DNA from: Endothia cerciana
Lineage: Eukaryota > Ascomycota > Sordariomycetes > Diaporthales > Cryphonectriaceae
DNA length: 64,000 nucleotides
Direction of reading: 5' to 3'
Assembly (NCBI GenBank): GCA_026119935.1
Contig: JALRMH010000051.1
Location: forward strand, 62,001 to 126,000
The position numbers and the translations under genes were made by a program. Below the pieces are notes generated by a model. It worked only from the letters and a program-made list of their open reading frames with translations. It had not been told where the DNA came from and did no database searches. This document shows positions 43,974-56,149 of the stretch, piece by piece (the stretch's first letter is position 1; each line of letters opens with the position of its first letter).

Positions 43974-46900
43974 CTACTGCTGTTTCTTTGTCTTGATGGG
44001 AACTTCTGTCGTCTTCTGCATGAAGAATGATCTCTCTACGAACTTCAGTACCTCATCGATAATGCTGAGGAATGCGTTAGTCAGACTTCGGAGATGACGT
44101 CGCGGAGAGAGAAGGACTTACATCACGGGCGCGCTGATGACAAGCACCGCCTTCCATTCCGCCCAGTTCAGCGGTAGGATCGAGAACAGGGTCTGCAGGA
44201 AAGGTGTGTACAGGAGGGCAAAGTGCAGCGCCATCGACAGCGAGATAGCGTACACCAGCATCATGTTGTCCCACAGTGGTAGGGTCAAGAGAGACTCGCT
44301 GGATGAGAGGGCGTTCATGGCGTTGAACATCTCAATGACCACGAGAATCGACAACGAAACAGTCGACGCGGACTTGGCCATCTCGTTGGAGAACATCTCA
44401 CAGCCGATCCCCGAGAATTCTGAGGAGCAGCGGTGGAAGTGGGAGAGCTGCCAGAAGCTGATCTGTGGGCCGTTGGAGTAGAACATGAACCACCAGGCAT
44501 AGCCGGCGACCGTGGCGAGACCGACGTAAGTACCGATGACGAGATAACGGAAGAAAAGCCAGCCTCCGATGAGAGCCTCGTCGCGCTTCCGGGGCTGACG
44601 GCGCATGACATCGTGATCAGGCGGGTTGAAAGACAGGGCTGTGGCGGGAAGACCATCCGTCACGAGGTTGACCCAGAGAAGTTGGACCGGAATAAGAGCC
44701 TCAGGCATACCAAGGGCAGCGGTCAAGAAGATAGAGACGACCTCGCCGATGTTGGAAGAGATAAGGTACCGGATGAACTGCTGGGTGTTGTTGTAGATAG
44801 ACCGACCTTCCTCGATAGCGGCCTCGATAGTTGCGAAGTTGTTGTCAGCCAGAACCATGTCAGCTGCCAGTTTTGACACATCAGTACCGGAGCCCATGGC
44901 GACACCAATATCAGCTTTCTTCAGGGCGGGAGCATCGTTCACACCGTCACCGGTCATGGCAACGACCTCGCCCAGATTCTGAAGAAGATCGACCAGCTTG
45001 GACTTGTGGCTCGGCTCGACGCGGGAGAAGAGAGACGCCTTCTTGGCTGCCTCGACCTGCTCTGTCATGCTCAAGTTGTCAAACTCGCGACCCGTGAAGC
45101 TCTTGCCTTGAAGGTCCTCGTCCGCCCCAAAGACACCAATCTGGCGGCAGATGCTCTCAGCGGTATTGCGATTGTCCCCAGTGATAACGATGACACGAAT
45201 GCCAGCCTCCTTGCATTTGGCAATGGAGACCGGGACTTCAGGACGAGGGGGATCCAGCATACCGACCAAGCCGAGCAGGGTCAGGTTCTGCTCGATGCTA
45301 GCGTAGTCAGCCGTCGACTTTGCGGTTTGCAAGAGCTCGTTGCCTGAAACATCATCGAGACTTGCCAGCGCGATAACACGCAGACCCCGGTTGCCGTAGT
45401 CGGTGACCTCGCGCATGATGAGATCGGAGAGCTTGCCGTTCATCTGAACCTTCTTGCCGTTCGCACCGAGCACGACGCTGGTGCAGCGCTCGACAATAGA
45501 CTCAGGGGCACCCTTGACAAGGAGCTTCTGCTTGCCGCCATTCTCAACCAAGACAGACATGCTTTTGCGGTCGCGGGAGAATTCGTACGTAGCAAGGCGG
45601 TTGAACTGCTTCTCATACCAGGCGCTGGCGTAGTGAACACGGTCATCCGGCGCACTGGTGCTAGGCGCACACGGGCCAACCTTCTCGGTCAAAGTTCGGA
45701 GGGCACCTTCGGTAGGTTCGCCGACGTTCGTGTAGCCGTTCCGGGAATCATAAGCCAACAAGGCGTCGTTGCAGAGCGCCGCGACCTCGGTCATCTGGCG
45801 AACGGTGGACGACTTCTGAGCAAGATCCTGAACAACCTGGCCCTTGTAAGTGATATCGCCTTTAGGCTCAAAGGTAGTTCCCGCCACGTCAAGCTCCTCG
45901 AGGTCGGTACCGGCCTCATTCAGGTAGACGATCTTGTTCACACTCATCTGGTTGGTCGTCAGAGTACCCGTCTTGTCGGAGCAGATGACACTGCAGCTTC
46001 CCAACGTCTCGACAGAAGGCAAGCTGCGAACAACAGCATTCTTGGCCGCCATCTTTCGGGTTCCCAAAGCGAGACAGGTGGTGATGACGACAGCCAGACC
46101 CTCTGGGATAGCGGCGACACCAAGGGACACGGCGATCTTGAGGTAATAGATAGCGCCCTTGGCCCAGCTTCCATGACTAGGGTCCTTGAAGTTGGGGATG
46201 TTGATGAGCCAGACGAGGATGCAGATGACCGTGATGACCTTGGCGAGGCTGTCACCGAAGTCATTCAGCTTCTGCTTGAGGGGCGTCGGCTCGGAGATCT
46301 GTGCGGTGATGCTCTCGTGAATGTCACCGATGGCCGTGTTCGAGCCAGTCAGCACCACGACAGCCTTGGCCTTTCCAGTGACGACCGTGGTTCCGGAGAA
46401 GAGCATGTTGACCTGATCCTGCTTTACGGCCTTCTCGTCGTCTACGACCGCACGACAGTCCTTGCCAACGCTCTCGCTCTCGCCCGTCAGGATGGCCTGG
46501 TCGACCGCAAAGCTGTTGCTCTCAATGGAGATCAGCCTGCAGTCCGCGGGAACCCGGTCGCCAACTGCCACAGAGATGATGTCGCCAGGTACCAGATCCT
46601 CAGCCTTGACTCTTGAGATATGCCCATCGTTCCGGACCACGTTGGCCTCGTTGGCAGAGTACTCTTGGAGGGCGGCGATGGCCTTCTCGGCGCTGCTTTC
46701 CTGAGAGACACCGACGACGGCATTGAGGATCAGGATAGTCAAAATCTGTAGCAGAAAGAAAAAGAAAGAAAGAAAGAAAGGTCAGCACTTGTCGAGGTCG
46801 AGAATCACGGTCCCGCGAGGCAGAAACACTTACGACAGCGGGGTCAACGAATGCGCTCCAGCCACCTTCGTCCTCGAAGAGAGCAAGCACGAAGGAGATA

Positions 46901-47169
46901 GCGGCGGACCCGAGCAGGATGATGACGAGTTGGTCTTTGAACTGCTCGAGGATGAGCTCCCATAGAGGCGTAGGAGGCTCTTCCGCAATTGCTTCACGTT
47001 GTATGTCAGCGAGGAAACAGCGCGCCTTCGGGAGGAGGGACAGTCGCCTACCATTCTTGCCGTACTTCTTCCTCAAGTCCTTGACCTGCGCGCCCGTCAG
47101 ACCGTTGGAGGGTTTCACGCCCAGGGTCGATAGGACCTGGTCTGTCGATATTGCGAAAGCGTTCTCCAT
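43974..47169 (-). CDS. SERCA-type Ca2+-transporting P-type ATPase
   Basis: Pumps cytosolic Ca2+ into the ER or a related store; a P2A ATPase of the SERCA class like Neurospora NCA-1. Exons are 47169-47052, 46991-46834, 46745-44122 and 44064-43974, giving 996 residues, the length of animal SERCA. Conserved sites fall within two residues of rabbit SERCA1 numbering: TGES at about 179-182, the Ca2+-site PEGL at 306-309, and the phosphorylated Asp349 in [26 protein letters not shown] and the [16 protein letters not shown] hinge follow, then six C-terminal membrane segments. The luminal loop between M7 and M8 (HFHRCSS...GIGCEMF) has the SERCA Cys pair. The acceptor before exon 2 is AAG, slightly unusual, but it keeps [15 protein letters not shown] intact. 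It is convergent with PUP3 (488 bases between stops). Confidence 0.97.
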
Positions 47170-48291
47170 CTTTTCGTAGCGAACTTGAAGCCGTCCTCTG
47201 TGGATGATGGTGTTGGGAATTGAGCTGTCTCAGCTCTGGAGCGGTGGGTGTTGAGCTGTCAGGAACCAGGGGTTCAGGTTCGCCAGGGACCGTTACCGCA
47301 GCTGCGGGTGGGAGGGACCACGGGGCCCGTTGAGAAATGGCCCGTGTCGAAGACCGTTGAAGACGATGAGGAAGGCTTCACCGAATGGAGAGGGAGAAGC
47401 AGCAAGATGTCTAGTGCGGACAGAAGAAATACCTTCAAGACCCGACACAGACGAACCGAAACCAAAAGAAAAGATCTCGTCACGAAGCAAGAGGCGAAAC
47501 CGTCGAGAATTTGTTAAACGTGTCCAGAAGCACAAGCCTGAGAGGCCACGGCCGGCTACGACGTCACTAGCGGCGCACAAGGTCGCTGTTGCTGCTGCTG
47601 CAGTCCCACCTCAGCACCCCTGCCATGCCTGCCACCCTGCCGGTTCTCTCTGTAAACGCCGATCGATAAGGTTGCAGTCCAGGCCCACCACCCTGTCGGC
47701 GGTCTTACCGAAGCCATGGTGGGGGATAGATCGGGAATACGCCTGCCCTAGGGAAGGGTCTAGAAGAAGCCTCACTGCACCAAGGCCTGGACGCAGCAGC
47801 ACCTGGAGAGGCCATCTGTCCTCTTTTCATGATCACCCGGTCAGATGGCCTCTGAGCCTGAGGTTCAGCCTCACTTGGCCCCTCCTCTACTCACTACCAC
47901 AGCCTCAGCCTTGCTAGCGCTGTATCGCTGCCCATGGTATTGAAAGAGGTTGCACTTATCCTCATGATGGGCCGTTTCTGAAGTCGCTGACGCTGTTCAA
48001 AGTAGTCGGGGTGTGCTCACTAGGAGGCACACTGATCCGCTACTGTTTTGCTAGTCAAGCTGGTCTTAGAATCAGACGTGCTGTCTTTTCATTGTGTGAT
48101 ATCTCTCAAGTCCTCCCAAGTCCCTTCAAGTAGGTAGGTTCACGCCCCATTGCCACGAGTTTCGTGGCCGGGTATATGCTCTGTATTACGCGCGAGCTCC
48201 ATGCCAGATCCTCACGCTGCTGCCTGTACACAACTTACACATACCCCAAGCCTTCGACAGAATCTCTCATTATAGCATTCAGAAGGGCAGC
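47170..48291. other. SERCA promoter and 3' flank of the next gene
   Basis: No gene supported. A 195-codon plus-strand frame (47330-47917) is Arg/Lys/Pro-rich without motifs and overlaps the expected SERCA promoter. Confidence 0.5.
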
Positions 48292-49481
48292 TCAGAAAGG
48301 GACGTTACGAAACCCCTGCGATGGTCTATACGGTCGATACGTGGAAGATGGATATCTCGCCAGCGCCGGAGGAGTCTCGGGAGCTGGCCTCGACGCATCC
48401 GTCGCGTCGAGCTCTGCTACCATCCCGAGCGGCGGCGACGTCGCATACTGCGGCACAGGAGCATACTGGCCCGAGCGCAGAGTCTGCTGCGGGTTTGCCC
48501 AGCGCTGCTGGTGTCTCTGTTCCGGGTTGCCATCCAGCGTCGGCGGCGGCATACTCCCGAAGATGTTGCTGTTCGCCGACTTCACGGATGTCTGTCGAGT
48601 GAAGGCATCAGAGGATGGCGACGAGTGTGCAGAGTACGACGACTGGTAGCCCGATCCCGGCGATTCGCTGGCGAGTGTGTAACGACCGGGCTCATCGGCG
48701 GGTACCGATGGCGGTGGCGGGGGGTGTAGTATGCGGCTAGGATCTGGAGGACTGTCAGTATCTGCCTTGACGGGAAGTTGGCAGGAGGCATCATACCATA
48801 ATATTGGTACGGGGCCTTTGGGTTGCCGGTCATCATCGCACTCGGCGTCGGCGGCGAGGACCCTCTCACCACGACTCCTCTTCTGGCCCTGAGCAACCGC
48901 TTGGCGAAGAAGAAGAGCACCGCAACCAGAGCAACAGCGCCGACTGCGCACCCTACGCCGATTCCTGCTTTCGCACCGGTCGACAGCCTAGGAGAGGTTC
49001 TACTCTGAGGACTGGCCGTATGCGTCGCCGCTGAGCTTACGCTGGTCGTAGACGCTGGGGCCGTCGAACTGATACCGGCACTACTGGCGCTCTCCGTCTT
49101 GCTCGCCGCACCCGCGGTCGTCATGAACACCCGGGCACTACTCTTGGTATCCGACAGCCGCGCGGCCACCAGGTCCTTACTGGCACATCCGGCGGTGGTA
49201 CCACACGCACTACTGGAACAGCAACCCAGGAACGGGTCCGTCGTCCCCGTGCACGTGTACCAGTGCGCGGCGGAGCCGGAACACGCCTGGGTCCTGATCT
49301 TCGAATAGTCCGTTTTGTTGAAGCTGGCGTATCGCAGGTCGGACTGCGGGCACTCGCCCTTCCCGCCGGCGCACGGGTCGCTCGTGCAGCAGCCTAGGAA
49401 CTGCGTCGTGTTGCCCTGGCATATGTAGAACGAGCCGCCGCTGGGGCAGGAGAGGCCGAGGGAGGCGATGGGGTTTGACAT
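48292..49481 (-). CDS. Single-pass membrane protein with two Cys-rich modules
   Basis: Exons are 49481-48797 and 48743-48292 (intron of 53 nt, GTATGA...CCAG, with CTGAC branch site), giving 378 residues. The extracellular part has two tandem Cys modules (about residues 12-62 and 67-115) with matching spacing: C-x8/9-C-x9-CC-x4-C-x5/6-C, each containing FLGCC. A Ser/Thr/Ala stalk follows, likely O-glycosylated, then one membrane helix (IGVGCAVGAVALVAVLFFF, about 176-196). A basic stop-transfer stretch and a Pro/Ser/Gln-rich cytoplasmic tail (YQYY, PPPPPS) complete it. There is no N-terminal signal peptide, so it would insert N-out by its internal helix (type III). The layout is that of a wall sensor or surface adhesin; no named domain is recognised. 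Confidence 0.75.
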
Positions 49482-50495
49482 TGTCGCCGGCCCCCTTGGC
49501 AGAGGAAGATACGTGTACGCGTCGGAGAGCGTTAAGGCCGCGGTCTGTGAGGAGCTTGAAGCCAGAGAAGAGAGCCCGGTGATCGGGCGGGAGGATGAGG
49601 ACAGTTGGACTATCTACACAATTTGATGGGATCCCTGGGCGCACATAGGCGGACGGGCGAGGGAGATGGGCACATGCACATGCCGTGCGGGAGGTCGAAC
49701 AATCAGAGCCCAAAAATACAGCCATCACAAAGAAGACGGGAAAGCAAGACTCGGGGCACAAAAGAGAATACTAGACTAGGGTCACCTAGCACACACTCTC
49801 TCTGTATCTCTCTCTTTCTCCTGGCGGACCGTCTCTGACATAAGGCCCGAGTCGGGAATGGTGCGCGTTGGGGCTCCCTCGTCTAAGCCGAGTGCGCAAC
49901 ATCACAGGCCGGTTAGCACCGACAGTGTCGCAGCCGCGCTTAACAACTGCCCTCGCGGCTGCGCCTCTCGTTCTTACCGAGGACTTGCGATTCATGGTTG
50001 AGGCACGCATATCATACTAGAACGCTCCAGTACAGGTGCCCGCCGATCTGAGAACGGATCCTATGTCCCAGCATTCAGGATAGGTCTCGAGACATAACGG
50101 GGCTGTGCTCCTATTTGGGCTTGGGGAGCTGGGGCTGGGGAACTGGAACCACCTGTGTAGCTGGACTGGGTCGTCGGAAGCTTGGTCGACGTTGGTTACT
50201 TCGTATGCGGTTGTTCGTGACGGACTGGGTAGCGGCGACTACGACAGCCTCTATTAACTGATTGGTTTCAGCTGCATCAGGCAAGTGTCTTGTTCACAGC
50301 GTAACATAATTGACCTGCCACACAGAATCGCTCATCGTCTTAATGTCTAGTAGGAGGACCTCCTGTTGTGGACGGTCTTGCTTCAAGCAGTATTTAGATC
50401 ATGGTATCATTTCAAAACCGAACCGCTATGCTCGTCGCGTCTATTTGGAACTTCCTGAGCCATCCCATCACCAACGATGTGGCATTCCAGCTCGG
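49482..50495. other. Promoter of the Cys-rich membrane protein; no gene
   Basis: About 1 kb containing short CT runs near 49793-49815 and no protein-like frame. The 3' flank of SEC10 lies at its right end. Confidence 0.5.
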
Positions 50496-53148
50496 CTACA
50501 GCCCATTAAGCACACTCTGCACACCCACACTTCCCGCGTCCTCCCTCTTCGCCACAAAAGCCTTGAAGTCCGCCTTGGTCAACTTCTTTCCGCCCGCCGT
50601 TCCGGGGCCCGTTGTCAGGTTGCGTGACTTCTCTCGCAGAGCCTCCGCACCGATCATGAACAGGTAGCCGATCTCGGGCAGAATATCGAGGAAGCTCTTG
50701 ACATCGTTGCTCAGCGGCCACTCCTTCAGCGTCGAGACGTATCTATTGATGTCCTTAGTCACCATTAGGCCGCCTGTCGCGTTGACAGAGAACTTTTTGA
50801 AGTGCTCGAAGAGCAGGCGGTGCAGGGACAGCGCGAGCTCACTGTTGAACAGCTCGAGGTTGTGGCCGTCGATGGCCTGCTTGGCTAGGATGGGGACGCG
50901 CTTGAGGAAGCTGCAGATCGTCTGGCAGGTTGGTGTTTGCAGAAGCTCGGCCATGGCTTCGAGCTCGTTGTCTTTCATCCTAAAATCCGTCTTCTTTTGT
51001 GTAGCGAGGGCTCTTGATACCCAGTTCACCACAACGTCGATGGAACTCTTGACAACGTTGTTCGTCTTCCTCTCTATTGACTCCATGCCCATCTTCGCCT
51101 GTGCTTCCATGCTCCGGCGCACGGTCGCGTTGCCCTCCGCTAGCCTAATCATGACGGTCTGTATGAACCGTGACATGATGTTGGCGATCGTAGTTGCTGG
51201 GCGTAGAGAAGGCAGATACGTGAGATCAGGCTCGACTTTCGAGTTTTCCTGCGATGTCGATGCATCGAGAGCAGCGTCTAGCGATGTCTCAATGTAGACC
51301 TGGCCCATGCTTGTCAGGAGCAGGTTGAGGAGACTGTTGACATCCTTGGCGGTATCAGATGAAGAACCGAGTTCCAATGTCCTTCGAACGCTTTCTGCAA
51401 GCCATTTCATCATCCTCTGTGCAACCTGGACACTCAGCACGCCGTCCTCTTCGGAAACCTCGATATCATTCTTATCGCCGCTATTGTCCTTAACCCCAGC
51501 AACTCGCAACATCATGGCCTTCTGGGTCGGGGTGAGATCCGAAGAATCAAGACGCTCCAGGTAAGCCTCTTTAGCCGATGTTAGAAGCTGAGAGCCTTGT
51601 TGAGCGATGGCCGCCATGAAGCCTGTTGGTGCCTTCTTCCGCCTCGAATGAAATATTGTGTATTTGAACAGCAACGAGCTGTACAGTTCTTCCAAGTTCT
51701 TGCGTTCTCTGTCGATGTATGAATTTCCTACCAGATATGGAACAAATAGCTCGTCTATCTGCTGATCCAGCGTCTGGGATATTTGCGCCGAGCAAGGTTC
51801 TGGATGCTCGGTAAGTCCATGCGTCTTGAGGTCTTCGATGAGTTGACCGATGTATGTTCTCGCCGCGTGCAATGTTCGCAAGAACGCCAGAGACGAGACG
51901 GAGTCTGCCTTCTCGAGTGTTCTCTCAAGCCGCTGTTGTATAGATTGTTGGAATACTCTTTGGATGAATTTGATCAGGACCGTTTCGGCGAAGGGGAAGG
52001 CCTGCTTGATGATGAAGGACTCCTCTTGCATGATAACCCTAACTTCATCAACCAGAGATTGCAAGCTCTGCTCGACTCCCGGTGGCTCCTTGTCTGGATC
52101 GGCAAGTTGTTCCCAACTCTCATCATCGCCAGTGACCTCATCCGCGAGGAGCTGATTTCTGTTGATGAAGAAGTCGTGCTGGTTCACAAACGTGGCTATG
52201 ACACTAGAGCCACCGTTGAAATCGTGTAAGACCTTTGCGCACTGCATCATATCCGGGAAGTTCTGGGCCCGGTAGCTCCTGTTGAACTGTTCAAGCAGGT
52301 CCTGCTCCAGGACCTCGCAGTATTTCTCCAGAACCTCACGGGTATTGTGTTTCCTGCTGATTCCAGTGACGCCGTTCGTCACACCATTTCGCCGGTATCC
52401 GTTCACCTGTCCCCATGATGTAGGATCCAGTCTCTGGCTGATGCGCATCAGTTGACGCGCGATGGTGGCGCACCGGACCTTGTTCTCGGCACCACCCTGC
52501 CTCTTCATCTCCTCCAGTGATGTCAGCTGCCCGTTTTCGTAGACCTCGTTCCAGCATCGTATCAGGAAATTGGCGTCCAGCGCCCTCCTGCGCTTCCTAT
52601 CCAGCTCCTCGAGGTTCTCGCCGATCTGTACAGCGATATTACCGCCAGCATCACTCCGGCCGTTCCTGTCATGGCCGTTGACTCCGTTCGGATGGCTCAG
52701 TGCGAGGTCTAGCGCTTCGAATTGTGTCATCGACTCGTCGAGCTTGCGGCCGAGGACATCTAGAGTGCGGTCGTGTTGTGTCTCTGCCCGTCGCACTTCG
52801 GCTTGTAGACCTGATTCCTCCTCTTCTAGCTTTTCGGACAGGGCGCCCAACTGAGCTAAAGCACCTATGGAAAAAAAGACACAGTCAGCCACGAGTTCCC
52901 ATGTAGCCGGACGACACAATCAAACACGTACTCTCAAAGGTCCTTATCAAGGGCTTTGGATCGAACGCTGCTTGTATCGCTGGCACGGATCGACGGTTGA
53001 CTGGGATGGCGCTCTCTGCCAATTCATCCACAAAGTCCCGTGTGATGAAGTCTCTGGTCGAGAAGTCCTCCTCTGAGAAGCTTGGTCCCTGGGGAAACAA
53101 GGCCCTCGACCCTATCATGGATTCTGCCCTGTCCTGCCTGCTCGACAT
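50496..53148 (-). CDS. SEC10: Exocyst complex component Sec10
   Basis: Subunit of the exocyst, which tethers secretory vesicles to the plasma membrane at the hyphal tip. Exons are 53148-52932 and 52864-50496 (67-nt intron), giving 861 residues. The N-terminus carries the fungal Sec10 pattern: FPQGPSFSEEDFSTRDFITRD, AESAIPVNRRS and AFDPKPLIRTFE. A coiled coil (about 72-125) contains GRKLDESMTQFEALD. The long helical body includes LEELDRKRRRALDANFLI, NKVRCATIARQLMRISQRLD and FEHFKKFSVNATGGLMVTKDI, and the chain ends in FVAKREDAGSVGVQSVLNGL. The start at 53148 was preferred over an in-frame upstream codon because it gives the family's usual short N-terminus. It is divergent from NUS1. Confidence 0.94.
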
Positions 53149-53693
53149 CGTCGGCGCTGCCGGCCCCAAGGGCGCAATCTTTGGAATAAGACTTCAATCA
53201 GAGCATAGATTTGACCTTTCGGAATCGGAGAATCGGTCCTGCAGCTCCCGTGATGAGTCGTTGTAGCTCGCTGTGTGCGCCTGTTCGGAGGTAGCTGGGA
53301 AGGTTTTAGGGGACGTTTCGCGATCCTGGGGAAAGCAACCCGGTGAGGCCAGGGGCCCCAGCGTGGGCCCCAACTGGACCCAACCCCCAGTGACGACAGC
53401 TCCCTTGCTGCAGCTGCGGCAGGCCAAGAGCCAGCCGCCAATACAATGCATGTGGCAGTACCACAGCAGAGGTAGGCGATGCGAAATATTTCCCGAACCA
53501 GGACATCAATCCAAGCTCGCCGCCTGCACTTGCCACGCCACAATTCCAAGCGAGCTTGGTTTGCGACTACACTGCGTGTGTATTTTGGCATGCCATTTTC
53601 TACTAAACATTATCTCTATGTTGTCACCGTGAGGAGTTCAGGCATTTCCGATCAAACCATCCCGAGGTCTGGCTCACAGACAGCGTTATCACC
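53149..53693. promoter_or_regulatory. Divergent promoter region SEC10 / NUS1
   Basis: 545 bases between divergent start codons, holding both promoters. Frames inside it on both strands lack motifs. Confidence 0.45.
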
Positions 53694-54793
53694 ATGCCTT
53701 CCCGCGCCAGAGCAACGGAATTGTACAGGCGCGACGAGAAGGCTGGTGGGAAGCTTCTCACCCCAGAGGAGAGGTTAAAGCTTCTGGAGGTAAGCTCAGG
53801 GCCTTCGCCCTCCTGCCTGATAGTATAAGTAAGCTGACCAGAACAAAGCCATACTTGCCGCCCTCGAAAGCCGACCAAGAAAAGACTGAGCGCCCTCGGG
53901 GCCGGCGACCTACCTTTGGCATTCGAAAGTTTCTCAAGTCGCAACTACACCTCCTGGTCTTTACAGTTATACACGCGATCTTCTCCATATACATACGAAC
54001 CCGCCAAGCCTACCATGTCGTCCGTGACCGCATCTTCTCCATCTTCTACTACCACCACCGCGATCCCGCCATGATACAAAAAGACGTCAAGAGACTGAAA
54101 AGGCTACCTAAGATCCTAAGCGTCATATTGAAGCTGGAAGATGACGGCAAGGGAGGCGCCGAGCTGGAGCGGCTGGTGAACGAGGTGGCGGAGATCTCAG
54201 CGTGGTGCGCGTGCGCCGGTATACCCGTGCTGAACGTCTACGAGAGAACGGGTGCGTATTTTCCGAAGTCATGGCAGAACAGGTCGCTAACAGGGTGCCC
54301 AGGGTTACTGAAACAATACCTTCCCGAGATACATCGAGCAATCTCGCAGAACCTCAAGTCGTACTTTGGCAAGCAGCATCCAACCCTGGCGCTATGCGCA
54401 CCTCACGTAGAGTCGATCGAGTCACCAGCACCGGGGCCCGGGTATGGGGGAGATGAGCCAGGCCACCTCCTGGTCAGGCTAGTGTCATATGAAGACGGAC
54501 GGGACTCCCTGGTTGACCTCACCAAGACACTGGCGGAGATGGCGCAGAGGAATAAGGTCGACCCTGCGCACATCGACTCGAGTCTCCTCGACGAGGAGCT
54601 GAAGGAGATCGTGATGGAGGAGTCGGACTTACTAATCATCTTCGGTCCCTATGTCGAGTTCCAGGGATACCCGCCGTGGCACCTGCACATCACCGAGGTG
54701 TTCCATGTCCCGGACAACGAGGGTGTCGGCTACCAAGTTTTCTACAGTAGCCTGTGCAAATACGCCAATGCGCAGTTCAGATGGGGCCGGTAG
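53694..54793 (+). CDS. NUS1: Nus1/NgBR, regulatory subunit of cis-prenyltransferase
   Basis: Partner of Rer2/Srt1 in dehydrodolichyl diphosphate synthesis at the ER, needed for protein glycosylation. Exons are 53694-53789, 53849-54251 and 54303-54793, giving 329 residues. The N-terminus MPSRARATELYRRDEKAGGK followed by LLTPEERLKLLEPYLPPSK is typical. One membrane segment follows (LHLLVFTVIHAIFSIYI, about 60-76). The UPPS-like domain has KRLPKILSVILKLEDDG and GIPVLNVYERTG, then VSYEDGRDSLVDLTKTLAE, and ends ...CKYANAQFRWGR with the C-terminal RxG motif that Nus1/NgBR supplies to the shared active site. It lacks the catalytic residues of the Rer2 subunit. The 51-nt second intron is a multiple of three with no stop, so it is easily read through by mistake; removing it gives YERTGLLKQYLPEIHRAI, matching the family. 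Confidence 0.93.
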
Positions 54794-54904
54794 TTGAAGC
54801 CTTCAAATGTGTTGGAGCTCTTGTACAGATTCAAGGCATGAAAGAGGAAACGGCAAGGGAAGTCATTGACAGCATAGACGGTTTTCAGCTATTATACCCC
54901 CAAA

Positions 54905-55931
54905 TCAAGAATTCCAGATCTGCATCTCGCGAGCGTCCCCGTTCCACTTATACACCGGACCCGTACCAACATTATAATTATAATAGTTGTCAGTCCCACC
55001 CTTCACCATAGCACGTCGGAAAGTAATATTGATCCTTCCGCCAGGGTCGTTCTTCCCAGCTCTCTTTGGGATTGAATGAAGCCAGCACGACTGGGTCTTG
55101 CCTCTCATGAGGATCATGTCTCCACTCCCTAGGGGCAGCTTTAACGGCTTCACCTCCGGGATGGCAGCCTGCTGCCCACCCACGGTGACGGGCTTGTGCC
55201 TCATCATGAAATCCCGCCTCGCCCCGAACGAGAACGAGGCAATAGCTGGCTCCGGACCCAGGAATCTCTCGTCATCGCTATGATACGAGATACTATCCGC
55301 TCCAGACGAATAGTAGTTCACGAGGCAAAAGTTGAACTTGCAACCCGTCGCCGCCTCGGTCGACTTGCGTAGGTCATCTAGGCACTTTGGTATCGGGCGA
55401 GGCGCGTATCGGGCGTACGCGTTCGCGGGGGCCTTGAGACCCGTTTTGGCGTCGACGATAGTCTCGCTCCCTTCGCAGAAGCGTGACGTCTCGTCCAGCC
55501 CGAATACGGTGGTGTACCGCGGAGTGTTGATGTTGGTCTGGACGCTGCCACGCTTGATGGTGTACTTTACACGGTAGAAGGGTAGTTGCGACCGGAGGAA
55601 GGTGAAGACATCTTTTGCGAGGTGCGTCGGGATGTAGGGCTCGAAGTAGAGTAGGTCCAGGTCTGGTTGGTTGTTGATAACGCGCCCTTCCACTGCCGGA
55701 AGCGACGAAAGGTCTTTTGAGATGTGTGTTGGGAAGTCCGGGATTGGGAATGGGTACGTGGCGTAAGTTGACTTTGAAACCTAAGAGCATCAGTATTAGG
55801 TCCAGGAGTCCAGAGGTCATAAAACTTTGTGCATAGGTTCGTACAGGCTCCTCATCTTCCTGAACCTCGCCAACCTTACGTTGCTTGACTGGTGGTGCGA
55901 AGAACGCATCGAGTGTCCGCTTTTTCGACAT
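54905..55931 (-). CDS. AlkB-like Fe(II)/2-oxoglutarate dioxygenase (ALKBH2/3 type)
   Basis: Nuclear repair enzyme that oxidatively removes alkyl groups from DNA or RNA bases. Exons are 55931-55845 and 55780-54905 (64-nt intron), giving 320 residues. The iron site is visible: His and Asp in SISYHSDDE and a later His in CWLHSIPK. The oxoglutarate-binding Arg lies in RINITFRR. NYYSSGADSI and the IASFSFGARRDFMMRHK segment are characteristic of ALKBH2/3-like proteins. The N-terminus, KKRTLDAFFAPP, resembles a PCNA-binding PIP box (x-x-x-L-x-x-F-F) although the usual Gln is Lys or Arg. It is convergent with NUS1 (about 110 bases between stops) and divergent from TRM5 with only about 220 bases between starts. 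Confidence 0.93.
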
Positions 55932-56149
55932 GTTTCTGTTGAATACGAACGTTCTGTGTATCAAGAATACAGAATTGTTCCAAAGAGAATACGAAGGCCT
56001 CATCTCCTTTTGAACATTTCGTGTTATCGTCTCATTAGATTTAGCCGTGACATCACCAGTCTAGTAGGTATTAGTGTCAGCCTCGCAGCGTCGCAACTAG
56101 ACCCACTTAAAACTTTCGACTGCCACCCAGCATCTACAGCCTCGTCAAA
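55932..56149. promoter_or_regulatory. Compact bidirectional promoter AlkB-like / TRM5
   Basis: Only 218 bases separate the two start codons, so transcription in both directions must initiate here or within leaders. It is the shortest divergent spacer in the window. Confidence 0.5.

Noticed and set aside
45633..46616. 327-codon plus-strand frame
   Set aside because: Antisense of the SERCA gene; no independent motif.
47330..47917. 195-codon plus-strand frame
   Set aside because: Basic low-complexity translation within the SERCA promoter; no motif.
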